Shown: one piece after another, positions 10,645 through 20,046 of the stretch
Layout: the number at the start of each line of letters is the position of its first letter
Numbering within the stretch: position 1 is the stretch's first letter
NCBI RefSeq assembly: GCF_036588685.1
Contig: NC_086386.1
Span: 22,154,931 to 22,218,930 of the forward strand
Direction of reading: 5' to 3'
DNA: 64,000 nucleotides
Source of the DNA: Mytilus trossulus
Taxonomy: Eukaryota; Mollusca; Bivalvia; Mytilida; Mytilidae
Notes under the pieces: model-generated
Database searches by the model: none
Told to the model about the DNA's origin: nothing
The model's input: the letters and a program-made list of their open reading frames with translations, nothing else
Program-made: the position numbers and the translations under genes

Positions 10645-10728
10645 GCTCAATAACAGCAAAACAGCAAATTGATTTGGCTTATAACAGATAACAAGGAATT
10701 AAAATGGACAATAACAGATAACAGTAAA
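10645..10728 (+). repeat. AATAACAG-type iterons, left cluster
   Basis: Three copies of a motif like CAATAACAGATAACA occur at about 10648, 10680 and 10707, about 30 bp apart, next to the poly-G end. They lie on the same strand as the six copies in the right cluster. Confidence 0.6.
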
Positions 10729-10789
10729 TGAAATATTAAAATAAGTTGGCTCCTTGACAAATCCAGTATTTCTTATTTCGGGTATAATC

Positions 10790-11375
10790 CTTTGGAATGA
10801 ATTCCATTTTCTAGGAACATGGTTTTTAGAATTAATGTATCTAGATATGTATTTGGTATATTCTTGTTTTAAGTTTCTGAGTAATGGGGTTTTATTCAAT
10901 AACAATGGTGGGTTTTTTTTCTTCAGTTTTCTGATAATATCTAAAAAATCCTTCCACAAATTTGCAAGAAATTTTTGTGAATTGTTTATATCTATTGACA
11001 TGAGCTCCCTTTTAATTTTTATAAATTTAAGATTTTACGTTTCCGAGTTAAGGGGTTTTATTGTTTTCGGATGTTAACACAAAAACGTTTTCAGCAGTTC
11101 TCATGAATCTTTGCTGAATTATTTATATCTATTGTTGTAAGCGCCCTTTCGATTTTTATTAATTTTCGATTTTATGTTATTCAGTTAAGGGGTTTATTCA
11201 TTAAAAAAGATGTTATTTCCCAGTTTTCGGACAATAACTCAACCATGTTTTCAGCAGTTCTCAAGATACTTTGATGTATTGTTTAAATTATATACACGAT
11301 ATGTATTGACCGAAGCTCCCTTTCAGTTTTTACAAATATCTGATATGACATTGAGAAGTTATCGAATTTTTCAAA
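10790..11375 (+). repeat. Three diverged ~140-170-bp tandem repeats
   Basis: The blocks AGCTCCCTTTTAATTTTTATA (from ~11003), AGCGCCCTTTCGATTTTTATT (from ~11139) and AGCTCCCTTTCAGTTTTTACA (from ~11311) recur together with a preceding CAGTTTTCGGA/TCAGCAGTTCTCA block and a following GAGTTAAGGGGTTTTATT block. They are old and strongly diverged. Small open frames here are shadows of the repeat. Confidence 0.6.
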
Positions 11376-11461
11376 AAGGCAACGGGCGTATCATGTGCTC
11401 ATGGCGTACACATGTATAGTTTTATTAGTTATATAATACTTTTTTCAGCATTCATTTATGT

Positions 11462-11793
11462 TCAGTTATAGAAACTCACACATGCTGGTAATTTAAATAG
11501 TGTGTAATAAAATGAAAATGAGGAATGTGTCAAAGAGACAAAATTGATATTTAGTAAAAATTCAAGGGCAGTTATGGTATCAAAGTAGGTCCAATTGACA
11601 TAGTTCTTGTGTTTGTTGCTACTGAAAAATGACCTAAAAGAGTTTGAATATATATTCGCATTCTGACTTTTTTCAATGGCCATTTAATGAGATGTGTGAT
11701 TTTTTTCCGAATAAGACTATGAGGCAAAGTTGTATATAGGGTAGAAAAATCAAAAGCACCAATTATAAGCATGCAATTTATCAAGTACCTCAA
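11462..11793 (-). pseudogene. Penelope-like reverse transcriptase fragment
   Basis: The minus strand reads GAFDFSTLYTTLPHSLI followed, after a frameshift, by SNKHKNYVNWTYFDTITALEFLL. FDFSTLYTTLPH is the conserved start of the RT palm in Penelope-like elements, and the second block is the expected continuation. Only about 110 residues remain, split between two frames (11572-11793 and 11462-11683). It lies inside the poly-G-ended insertion. The family assignment is from remembered motifs. Confidence 0.65.
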
Positions 11794-12024
11794 ACCAATT
11801 TAGACACTCCAAAAGTACTTTATTCCACTATTTTCAAAGACCTAACAAATCTTTGTTTGTAATGAGTTATGTGCAGCTTCGGAACCCAGTACATGGTGGG
11901 AACTTTCATTGTACAATGTATTTGGTTCTGCTTTGAAGAGAGCCGAGTCTATCGACTATACAATTTAACCATTCGAGATATTTTTCCCAGGATTTTTTAT
12001 ATTTACGTTTCCTTATCAGTTTAA

Positions 12025-12587
12025 GGGGGCTTGCGGGTCTAAATCATTTTTTTTATTTAATATAGGATTTCTCTATATTTTTCTATAAATTAACTTTATC
12101 TTATACCTAATGGAAAAATGAAATAAAAAAATGGGGTCACCGTGCATTTACGCTCACAATCTGCCTTCGAAAAAAGCATACATTTTTGTTAATGTCCTTT
12201 TTTTCTGTTGAACTAATAGGAGAAATATTGGTAATATCGAAATAAAAAAAGAACTAAATTACAGAAATTGGTTAAATCTTACAATTATTCAGTTTATGTA
12301 CAGCCTATTCGAAAACAACAATAAAAAATATAGGTCACCGATGAGTTTAAAAAGATATTTCATTTTTAGAGCCAAAAAATGGCATTTTTGCACCAAAGGG
12401 AGATAATTTGAAGCTTTTTCACTGATATCTAAATTTTAAAAGTCACCTGGGGTCAACATGTATTGATTTTTTTGAAAAATTCTTGTACCATAAGATAAAG
12501 TAACAACTACTAAAGGTAATTAATAAAAAATTTAAAGAAAAATGAATGTTTGATTTTTTTCTGAAAATCTTATACCCGCGAGCCTCC
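12025..12587. mobile_element. 563-bp MITE with TTAA target duplication
   Basis: Starts GGGGGCTTGCGGGTCTAAAT and ends ATACCCGCGAGCCTCC, which are imperfect inverted repeats. TTAA lies exactly at both borders (12021-12024 and 12588-12591). TTAA duplications are typical of piggyBac and Kolobok families. No coding sequence. An AT-rich sequence with similar phrases (for example ATGGTGTCACCG) lies at about 48410-48770 and may be a distant relative. Confidence 0.75.
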
Positions 12588-12959
12588 TTAAAACATCTTT
12601 CTTTTGAATGTCGCTTAATTAATTTATTTTGCCCGGCGTTTTAACTCCATCGAAAAAATTCCACATTTTGCGTTGTTGTGTAGTGCGCTCACCTGGGATA
12701 TTAATTAAATACTTTTAAAATAGTACCCCAGTACCCTTAAAATGATTTCTTATGTTTACTTTTTTGTAAACAAACCGCGATAGAGATGCAATCACTGAAT
12801 CAGTGATTTAAACGAAAAATTTCTACTGGTCCGACACAAATTCTACTGGTCTCAGACACCGGACCAGTTCCAATTTCGACCCCTGGGTAGACCCCAATGT
12901 CCAATGATCGATTTTCAATTTCTACCAAAAAGGCTGTCAAAAAAATGCTAACATTCCAA

Positions 12960-13136
12960 TTTTCAATAACAGTTAACAGCAAATACATAATCACAATAAC
13001 AGATAACAAAAAAACTAAAAGCTCAATAACAGCTAACAATGAATAAGACAATAACAGCTAACAGCAAATAAATTTTCAGAATAACAGATAACAAAGATTT
13101 AAAATGTCCCATAACAGCATAACAGCTAAACCCCTT
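12960..13136 (+). repeat. AATAACAG-type iterons, right cluster
   Basis: Six copies of AATAACAGNTAACA-like motifs near 12965, 12993, 13023, 13049, 13079 and 13110, spaced about 26-31 bp, immediately before the CCCCTTG/poly-C end. Orientation is the same as in the left cluster, so these are direct subterminal repeats while the extreme ends are inverted. Confidence 0.65.
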
Positions 13137-13158
13137 GCCCCCCCCCCCCCCCCCCCTC

Positions 13159-13387
13159 ACTAAACAAGACCGAAAAAATAGCAAAATTACAAAACAGGGA
13201 TAGTGCAATAGCTGTACAGGAAATGCTTGTAGGATATCGTTCCACACCTCATCCAGCTACATATGTACCACCATATGAAGCACTCATTAAAAAACTAAAT
13301 TAGGATATATTCCAAATACAAACAAAGATGAAGAAATTGCAAATGATAAAAAAATTAATGAAAAAGACAAATCTTACAAAGATAAAA
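13159..13387 (+). pseudogene. Integrase continuation after the first insertion
   Basis: Resumes the integrase alpha-helical region (AVQEMLVGYRSTPHPATYVP, PPYEALIKK), then a stop or frameshift near 13300, then DEEIANDKKINEKDKSYKDK. The reading ends at the SINE-like insertion at 13388. Confidence 0.75.
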
Positions 13388-13685
13388 TAGTCAGCACTTT
13401 TTATGCTGACATGAATTTTCATTGATATGGTAATATTTATAAATTTACTGTTTACAAATTTTTGAATTTTTTGAAATACCCTGGCTTTTCTACCTCAGGC
13501 ATAGATTACCTTAGCTGTATTTTGGCAACACTTTTAGGAATTTTGGTCTAATGCTCTTCAACTTCGTACTTTTTTTGGCCTTTTTAACTTTTTTGGATTC
13601 GAGCGTCACTGATGAGTCTTTTGTAGACGAAACGCGTCTGGCGTATATACTAAATTTAGTCCTGGTATCTATGATGAGTTTAATT
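13388..13685 (+). mobile_element. SINE-like element, family B, copy 1, inside the retrotransposon
   Basis: Interrupts the integrase tail; ATAAAA occurs on both sides (13382-13387 and 13686-13691) as a target duplication. The body carries CTCAGGCATAGATTACCTTAG, then AATGCTCTTCAACTTCGTAC, then GATGAGTCTTTTGTAGACGA and a GGTATCTATGATGAGTTT tail. Other copies of this family in the window are at 14690-14905, 15165-15392, 15633-15765 and 16290-16375. Confidence 0.75.
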
Positions 13686-13691
13686 ATAAAA

Positions 13692-14095
13692 CATCAAGCT
13701 GAGAACAGAAATACCAGAAAACACAATTTAAAGATAGGCGATTATGTGTTATTGGAACAAAACAAGAGAGACAAATGGACAACAGCATATGAACCAGCAT
13801 TCTATGTAGTTTTTGTAGTAAATGGCTCAACCATAGGTGCAAGAAAAGTAACAGATGGAAGAGAGATTCGTAGGGATGCTAGTAAATTAAAAATAGCAAA
13901 CAAACTGGTAAAAGAAGAAGAATATGGGCCCCCGCAAGACAGGCGCGGGAGGGGGCAGATTGGAGAGAGGAACTGCTAAGGAATACAGAACAAAAGAATT
14001 TTCAATCAAGTTTCAATCAATTGTCAAATCAGAGACCCCAACGCGAACGTAGGGTACCAGAACATTTTAATGACTACATTATGTCACGGAGATAA
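13692..14095 (+). pseudogene. Integrase C-terminal tail (GPY/F-like) of the LTR element
   Basis: Resumes as HQAENRNTRKHNLKIGDYVL with the GPY/F-type module YEPAFYVVFVV and REIRRDASKLK. The frame is lost near 13950; a neighbouring frame then gives the terminal RERRVPEHFNDYIMSRR and stops at 14093-14095. This defines the 3' end of the pol coding region. Confidence 0.75.
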
Positions 14096-14214
14096 ACTGA
14101 CAACGATATGAAAATACAAGTGAATTTATGCAGACTGATAATCAAAGACAACACAAACAAAGTGAAATACTTTTTATTTATTTAATTTCAAACTTCTAGT
14201 TTTTTTTATAAGTT

Positions 14215-14223
14215 AAGGAGGAA
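14215..14223 (+). other. Polypurine tract
   Basis: AAGGAGGAA lies immediately before TGTAGTATCC, the first bases of the LTR repeat, which is the expected position of the plus-strand primer. Confidence 0.65.
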
Positions 14224-14570
14224 TGTAGTATCCAGATTAACCCGGAAACTCACATCATACACATCCGCAACTGTTATTATTACGTTACGTTGCTACAGCA
14301 TTATTTGTATATTATTTTGAGACAGCCATTATTAAATTACTATCTAAAGAAGCTAGTCTTAGATGTTTCACATTTAAATGACAAAAATTTCTTTAACAAG
14401 ACAAATCTAGTATGAACTTCTTCACATGTCGCTCGGCAGTAAAACCTTCGTTCGAGTTGCGTGTCTGTTTAGCACGTCCGGTCAGAATGAGGATGTGAAT
14501 ACAAGTGTATCTAGTAGAAAGTGTGCTACTCTGTACGTTAAGAATCTTAGTAGTACTTATAGTATAACTT
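14224..14570 (+). repeat. 3' LTR (end uncertain)
   Basis: The first 66 bp match 6893-6958. The following sequence (TTGCTACAGCATTATTTG and on) has no counterpart at the 5' side, so the LTR end cannot be set by comparison; about 14570 is a guess based on loss of LTR-like character before the tandem duplication. Confidence 0.5.
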
Positions 14571-14586
14571 ATCGCCCTTTTTGAAT

Positions 14587-14693
14587 ATCAAAAATAAGAC
14601 AACTTGTGACCAAACGCCGCTATGGATTAAACGAGTGCGCATCAAAAATAAGACAACGCGTGACCGAACGACGCATGGATTAAACGAGTGCGC
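14587..14693 (+). repeat. 54-bp tandem duplication
   Basis: Two units beginning ATCAAAAATAAGACAAC and ending GGATTAAACGAGTGCGC, at 14587-14640 and 14641-14693, with a few substitutions. It lies just after or at the end of the 3' LTR. Confidence 0.8.
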
Positions 14694-14905
14694 AGTCAAA
14701 CTGTTTCTACCTCAAGAATAGATTAACTCAGCTGTATTTGGCAAAACGTTTAGAAATTTTTGGTCCTCAATGCTCTTCAACTTCGTTATTTATTTGCCTT
14801 TTATACAATTTTTTATTCGAGCATCGCTGATGAGTCTTTTGTAGACGAAACGCGCGTTTGGTGTAATATGAAATTTTAATCCTGGTATCTCTAATGAGTT
14901 GATAT
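14690..14905 (+). repeat. SINE-like element, family B, copy 2
   Basis: Contains CTACCTCAAGAATAGATTAAC, AATGCTCTTCAACTTCG, GATGAGTCTTTTGTAGACGA and a CTGGTATCTCTAATGAGTT tail, in the same order as the copy at 13388-13685. Confidence 0.75.
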
Positions 14906-14997
14906 ATATCAACGGTTTCCATTGTAGTCCATATATCCCAGACCTTTATCCTTTATTTCAGAATTTACAGATTGTATTAATTGTAAAAATTATATAA

Positions 14998-15058
14998 TCC
15001 TGAACATGCATGACATATTTACTTCTGGGCATTTAGTAATTTAAACAACACTCACTCA
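14998..15058 (+). repeat. Dispersed repeat tail, family A, copy 2
   Basis: TCCTGAACATGCATGACATAT followed by TCTGGGCATTTAGTAATTTAAAC; a diverged match to 6384-6442. Confidence 0.55.
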
Positions 15059-15164
15059 TATTAGAAGACAACTGATAATTTCATATATTCTGAATTTATT
15101 GAGCGCCTCCTGATCTGACTGGGCTGTGTACTTGTACATCCCACACAGCAAGATAGCTATCTAA

Positions 15165-15392
15165 AAGTACCAGACTTATAGTGTGATACACCAGACGGGC
15201 GTTTCGTTTACCTATGACTCATTGATGATGCTCATTATCAATAGTTAGACCGCTAAGATCAAGAACAAAGTTGTAGAGCACTCAATACCAAAGGTTTCAT
15301 AAAGATGTGTAATATACGACTGAGGTAATATACGCCTGGAATAAGAAAATCCTCAGTATTTCGAATAATTGCAAACAGTAAATTAAAAAAAA
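15165..15392 (-). repeat. SINE-like element, family B, copy 3
   Basis: On the minus strand: AATTTACTGTTTGCAATTATTCG, a degraded middle, GAGTGCTCTACAACTTTG, CATCAATGAGTCATAGGTA, AACGAAACGCCCGTCTGG. It is the longest of the diverged family B copies. Confidence 0.65.
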
Positions 15393-15416
15393 TGTCCATA
15401 TATTAGCTATTGATTT

Positions 15417-15602
15417 CTACGCCGAAGTGATAACTTCTGGGCTGGTGGTATTCTCGTGGACGAAGGGTTTTACTGTAGGTCGAAGTAAGACCAAATTCAC
15501 CGTAGATGGACTGTCTTGCTTTTCAAAGTTTTCACATACTAAATCCTTTTCTAGATATAGCGATTTGGTTTCTAAGTTAGGATGTTTCAAACGAGAAAGC
15601 AT
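15417..15602 (-). other. Short unsupported open frame between SINE copies
   Basis: A 61-residue frame with no recognised motif, start context or splice signals. Listed because its codon pattern (LSRLKHPNLETKSLYLEKD) is not obviously repeat-derived; it is most likely spurious. Confidence 0.15.
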
Positions 15603-15632
15603 ATAGTTATCGAAGGTACAAGGATTATAATT

Positions 15633-15765
15633 AAGTACGCCAGACGCGCGTTTCGTCTACACAAGACTCATCAGTGATGATCAAATCAAAACATTTATAA
15701 AGCCAAAGTTGAAGAGCATTGAAGATAAAAAAATTCCAAAAAGTTGTGCCAAATACATGTACGTC
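15633..15765 (-). repeat. SINE-like element, family B, copy 4 (truncated)
   Basis: On the minus strand: CCAAAGTTGAAGAGC-complement block, GATGAGTCTTGTGTAGACGA, AACGCGCGTCTGGCGTAC. Only the 3' half of the family consensus is present. Confidence 0.7.
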
Positions 15766-15799
15766 TAATGTAATCCTCATTTTTACGGCAATATTTACC

Positions 15800-16030
15800 G
15801 GATTTGTTATCTCATAACCAACACGACGGGTTCCACATGTGAAGCAGAATCTGCCTACCCTTCCAAAGCACCTGAGATCACCCCTAGTTTTTGGTGGGGT
15901 TCGTGTTGCTTATTCTTTAGTTTTTTATGTTGTGTCATATGTACTATGATTTGTCTTTTTGTTTTTATCCATGGTGTTGTCAGTTTATTTTCGATTTATG
16001 ACTGTCCCTCTGGTATCTTTCGTCACTTTT
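15800..16030 (+). repeat. Dispersed repeat, family F, copy 2
   Basis: ACCAACACGACGGGTTCCACA ... CCCTAGTTTTTGGTGGGG ... CCATGGTGTTGTCAGTTT ... GTCCCTCTGGTATCTTTCG. The 3' part matches the minus-strand copy at 6625-6745. I associate this block with the 3' end of a mussel retroelement, from memory. Confidence 0.6.
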
Positions 16031-16289
16031 TTGAAACCGTGTCCGTAAATAAAGAACGATCCGAGTAAACTATTCGATCCTGTAAATAAACTTATTCTAA
16101 GGGTTAACCAATTGAAACACTTTTATTAGATCTATGAATATAATATTTAACATACACTATCAGAAAATATCATTTCACCGACCACGGTTTTGAAGTACTC
16201 AAGAAGACAATATTATTTTTAAGGGTTGACAGAATACACGTAATTGTTGATAGTTTCACCTCAAAAATATTAGGAAGCAGATTTAATAA

Positions 16290-16375
16290 TCAATGAGTCA
16301 CTGATAAATCTTATGTAGACGAAACGCGCGTCTGGCGTACTAAATTATAATCCTGATACCTTTGATAACTATATT
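16290..16375 (+). repeat. SINE-like element, family B, copy 5 (truncated)
   Basis: AATGAGTCACTGATAAATC, TTATGTAGACGAAACGCGCG, TCTGGCGTACTAAATTATAAT and a CTGATACCTTTGATAACTAT tail. Confidence 0.7.
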
Positions 16376-16449
16376 CAATACTTTATATTTTGTTGGTTTA
16401 CACTTTATATAGGGCTTTATTTGTAAACTTATTTCAGTTTGCACAATTC

Positions 16450-17079
16450 TTATTCTATGTATTTCACCTTTATCAAAATTAGGAAATCTATTTGGTCGTC
16501 CAATTTTGTTGTAGGGGTGTTTAGATTTACGTATACTAAATTCAAAACCATTATAGATTTAGTAAACGTATATATTTTATTGAACTCTGCAAATTGATCG
16601 GAATGCGAATGACAACATACACCTACGATTCTTTTTTGTATTTCCCGTTTCGGTAACACATGACATTTGCGCGGGAACTTCTTACATTGACATCGCAATA
16701 TGATTTGACTTTGAAAGTCGGAAGCCCATCTCATTTTTGTAAGTTCTAAGTCGTGATGGTGTCTATATAGCATACGAAACAAGATGAGCATAAACATCTG
16801 CCATAAAAATACTGGAATATTCTTCAAATCACCTGTCCACCCATTCTGGTCACACTGAAAGACAGTCAGAAAAGTTACTTTTTCTCCATTTACTACAACT
16901 GTACGTTTGAATTGAAGAAATGAGTCGGTGTCATCTGGTGTTGTAATTACCGGTAAATCCAATTCAACAGCAAGTTCTCTCAACTATTGAACACTATAGT
17001 CAGATACCGTCATTCCTCTTTTCACTAAAAATGAGCGTAAAGCTGGTTTTAGCATTCTATTCAAATCCTCCGCCATCAT
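16450..17079 (-). pseudogene. Nonsense- and frameshift-mutated gene fragment, unknown (possibly a SWIM/nuclease-associated multigene family)
   Basis: A start codon at 17079 opens MMAEDLNRMLKPALRSFLV and is stopped by TAG at codon 32 (16984-16986). The same frame then continues uninterrupted for 177 codons to 16450 (LRELAVELDLPVITTPDDTD, then VVVNGEKVTF, NGWTGDLKNIP). Around 16760-16800 a neighbouring frame reads TYKNEMGFRLSKSNHIA, which looks like the true continuation, so a frameshift is likely there. From memory, N-termini of this style occur in mollusc proteins with SWIM zinc fingers. That identity is inference and the domain itself is not seen. Confidence 0.4.
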
Positions 17080-17470
17080 TGACTTTGTTGTTTGTTGTGG
17101 ATACAAGTCCCACCTTCCGGTTAGTAACGCGACGTTTTGTGTCTATATCACCGGAGAGTTACTATCTCGGAACTTGCGTATGGTATTTGGATTATTGAAA
17201 TGTAATGTAACAGTAATAGATTTTTGGAGGTTATGTGACATTATCGATCCATCTATAGTGCATAAATTGGTAGTAAAAGGAAAAGGAACATGTAATTAAT
17301 AGTGTTGTTGAAAAGTCGAGTGTGTGTCTCTCTCTGTACATTTAGAAACATGCAACATTTTTTCGATGGTTCCGAAAGTTATCAGCTTGAAGACCAAACT
17401 TCTTTTTTAATCTGTTATTCCTATTTCATTACATATTGAATACTCTTGAACCCGATCGATTCATATGACA
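17080..17470. other. No supported feature
   Basis: 5' flank of the broken gene fragment: moderately AT-rich, with no open frame or repeat I can place. Confidence 0.4.
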
Positions 17471-18060
17471 ATCCTTCTATGTCAAAGAGACAGCTGGCCC
17501 CTAAACAAATATATATACTAGTTCAGTGATAATGAACGCCATACATGCGGCGAGGTTAAACATGTTTATGTGATCTCAACCCTCCCTCTATACCTCTATA
17601 CCTCTAGCCAATGTAAAAAAGTAAACGCATAAAAATACGTACATTACAATTCAGTCCAAGAGAAGTCCGAATCTGATGTCAGAAGATGTAACAAAAGAAA
17701 ATAAACAAAATGACAATAATACATAAATAACAACAGACAACTAGCAGTTAACTGACATGCCAGCTCCAGACTTCAATTGAATTGGTTGAAAGATCATGTC
17801 TTCATTCTATGATTATTAGGCAAAATCCCTATCGTTAGGGGTCTAGTATCATACCATCAAAACATATTTGAGAAGAACAAAACCCGTGTCATGCCAACAA
17901 CTGGTTTTTAAATAACTGGTTAAGTTTTGATGCAAAGACCCGATAAGAGAATCAATATTAAAGCCGAAATATGCACTCTTTAATGACCCGACAACAGTAT
18001 CGTAACTATATCCCTTCTTAATAAGTCTAATTAAAGGTTTAGTAAGCTGCTGAGGTGAAG
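17470..18060 (+). repeat. Dispersed repeat, family G
   Basis: Contains CAAAGAGACAGCTGGCCCC, CAACCCTCCCTCTATACCTC with an ATACCTCTATACCTCT duplication, CAACAGACAACTAGCAGTTAAC, ATGCCAGCTCCAGACTTCAA and CATGCCAACAACTGGTTTTT. I recognise this as a frequent mussel repeat. No second copy is present in the window, so the call rests on memory. Confidence 0.45.
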
Positions 18061-18429
18061 ACTGGAATACAATTTTAGATTATTTACAATAATTACAAGC
18101 TCCATTGAAGGTTTGTTAAGTTGATAGACGTTTTTCTGTGAAATAAATGAATCGACTGTAAATGCAGTTTGATAGGTTAGGTCAATATGCTGAGCATGAA
18201 TTTGACAGGAAAAGGCGGTTATTATTTCAAAATTATGTAACCTATGTGACATGTACTTAGTATAGTGATATTCAATTCTATTCAAATTAACCATGGTCAC
18301 TCGGAATGTCAGACTCTTCCAATTGCAAAAGGAATGAATCTCAACAACAGCCTGTAACATAATCATATATAAAGAAGATTCTTTATTGAAATATTTTAAA
18401 TTAATAACTTTGCTTAGTATCAGTTTCCA

Positions 18430-18715
18430 ATCAAACATGACTGGTTATGCAATTGATGCGTTATATCCTGAGTAAAAGTCATGTGAACAAAGGTCACCTG
18501 ACCTCAACCTCGTTTCATGGTTAATCGGTTACGATGTCAAATGTTTGCTTTCTTCGGTCTGTTTTTCAAATAACATAGACTATAGTTCAACTGTGTTTGT
18601 TGTATGGAATAAAGGTAAGGTGTGCATGCTTTCGTTCATTTGTATGCCCTACCTACGATAGTAGAGGGGCATAATGTTTTCTGGTATGTTCGTTCGAATA
18701 AGACGAAGATGTGAC
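18430..18715 (+). repeat. Two dispersed-repeat fragments, end to end
   Basis: 18480-18630 (CTGACCTCAACCTCGTTTC, TTGTTGTATGGAATAAAGG) resembles a frequent mussel repeat whose inverse phrase (CCATGAAATGAGGTCAATG) is seen near 24838. 18640-18700 (GCCCTACCTACGATAGTAGA, GGGGCATAATGTTTTCTGG) is the start of family C in plus orientation; fuller copies are at 33003-33280 and 56293-56568. Confidence 0.55.
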
Positions 18716-18760
18716 ATTATGTCTGTATTATCAAGCATGTTTAGTCCTTATATTACAGAT

Positions 18761-18931
18761 TAATGGAACTAAAATTAGATAACACATTCGTGCACAATGT
18801 TCTGAAGGGTAAATATTTAATTTTATGTGACGATAAATACTATAGGCACTTATTTAAATCTACAGGATTTTCTTCCTCAAATCAAGTTGTGTCCATTTGT
18901 TCTGTACCACCAATTGCCGACATAGTAAACT
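18761..18931 (+). CDS. Coding-like island, unknown
   Basis: After an acceptor-like TATTACAG, one frame reads LMELKLDNTFVHNVLKGKYL, LILCDDKYYRHLF, SVPPIADIVN and stops. Residue composition is protein-like but only about 56 residues are present and no family is recognised. It may be a degraded transposon or gene exon. Confidence 0.25.
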
Positions 18932-19049
18932 GAGGATCTTTTTTTTTATGAATTGATATTCACATAGTTATTTATTAAATATTAATTATTTATTTAAATA
19001 TATAATATGTATAATCTGGTCTACATTACTGTTGCACATTCTCATGACA

Positions 19050-19251
19050 TTCAAAGCAATGGGGTTTCTGATATCTTTTAGAGAAGGATAAAAACGTTTG
19101 CTGCAATGTGGTGGTAGCTGATTCGGAAACACGTACTGTTTTAATGAACTACCAACAATGTTTTCATAAGTGTTGTGCTCAGGATATTGTTAATAGATAT
19201 AGGAAGATGTGGTGTGAGCTGTCCACCGGCTGGATTGATAAAGACGTCTGA
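19050..19251. other. Coding-like island, strand ambiguous
   Basis: Both strands stay open for about 60 codons. The minus strand reads YVFPNQLPPHCSKRFYPS then LKDIRNPIALNVMR, reminiscent of a domain seen in CARF-like and related transposon-associated proteins. The plus strand reads CCAQDIVNRYRKMWCELSTG and stops. A strong minus-strand acceptor (TTTTTCCCTTTCAG) sits at about 19252-19265. I cannot decide which strand is real. Confidence 0.3.
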
Positions 19252-19269
19252 AAGGGAAAAAGTATGTCA

Positions 19270-20040
19270 AGTTGAAATGATATCATGATAAACATTTTTA
19301 ATGAGATGCTGTTGCTAATATCTTAAAGAATGATGTATTGAATTATTAAAAATTGTGTTCATAACTAGAATCCTATTCTCTGGTTCTTTAATAAATCAAT
19401 GTTTTGGCAAATTGCATTATTCAAGATTTCGATCGTTATAGCACGGGCCATTTATCCCTTATTTTTTTTTAATTAAAAAAATATTAATATCAATAAAATC
19501 CCAAAGTTGCAAAGACAAAAAAGAAAAACAATTTTATGATAACCTCTCCTGTGAAATGGTCTGTGTGTTTATCATTTTTACTTGGCATACTGGTTAAGTA
19601 CAGGTGTTCTGTTTTTTAGACTATCCCAATTATTTGGCAATTTCTGGATTCTGCGATTTACATTTTCCTTCTCTAATCGGTTTTTAAGAGATGACGCCTA
19701 GCATATCACATACATAAACAGCTATATAAGGAAGAAACGGGGATAACATAAACTTGTATAAGTTTACTGAATAGCTTTGTAAACGGTAATTTAATTGTGA
19801 GGCGGGAATATTTCCATAAAAATATTCATAGGTGCGTTTGTCATGGACATTGGCAAAGACGCATTATAAATGTTCGTTATTCCCATCAAATAATAATTAT
19901 TAATTATCAGGATCTGAGCATATACGATAGTGTTCATTGTCCGTTGACAACGCCCTAGAATTTCTACGGTGTCTTAAAAGTAGCAACCTTGCTAGGTCGT
20001 TGTTATAGAAAATTACTTGCATATTTCTCTGTATTTCATT
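19270..20040. other. No supported feature
   Basis: AT-rich sequence with no convincing gene, repeat copy or structured element. Confidence 0.4.
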
Positions 20041-20046
20041 ACTTAC

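Larger units (their letters stand above)
10628..13158. mobile_element. 2.5 kb composite insertion with poly-G/poly-C inverted ends
   Basis: Inserted inside the integrase: VL precedes it and NKTEKIAKLQN-type sequence follows. The left end is GAGGGGGGGCAAGGGG; the right end is the inverse, CCCCTTG followed by 19 C and TC. Bordering TTAAA (10623-10627) and CTAAA (13160-13164) may be a target duplication with one mismatch. It contains AATAACAG-type iterons near both ends, ~150-bp diverged tandem repeats, a Penelope-like RT fragment and a TTAA-flanked MITE, so it has itself been a landing site. Its own superfamily is unknown to me. Confidence 0.6.
6893..14570 (+). mobile_element. Dead Ty3/Gypsy-type LTR retrotransposon with nested insertions
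   Basis: The order gag zinc knuckles, protease, reverse transcriptase, RNase H, integrase, GPY/F-like tail is that of Ty3/Gypsy elements. A 66-bp direct repeat starting TGTAGTATCC marks the 5' side (6893-6958) and the start of the 3' LTR (14224), where it directly follows the purine tract AAGGAGGAA. The coding region is broken by about eight frameshifts or stops and by two insertions (10628-13158 and 13388-13685). The 3' boundary is not fixed: no matching 5' LTR end exists, so 14570 is only an estimate. The element cannot be autonomous. Confidence 0.85.

Noticed and set aside
10754-11077. 107-residue frame in the nested insertion
   Set aside because: T-rich translation of diverged ~150-bp tandem repeats, open by chance.
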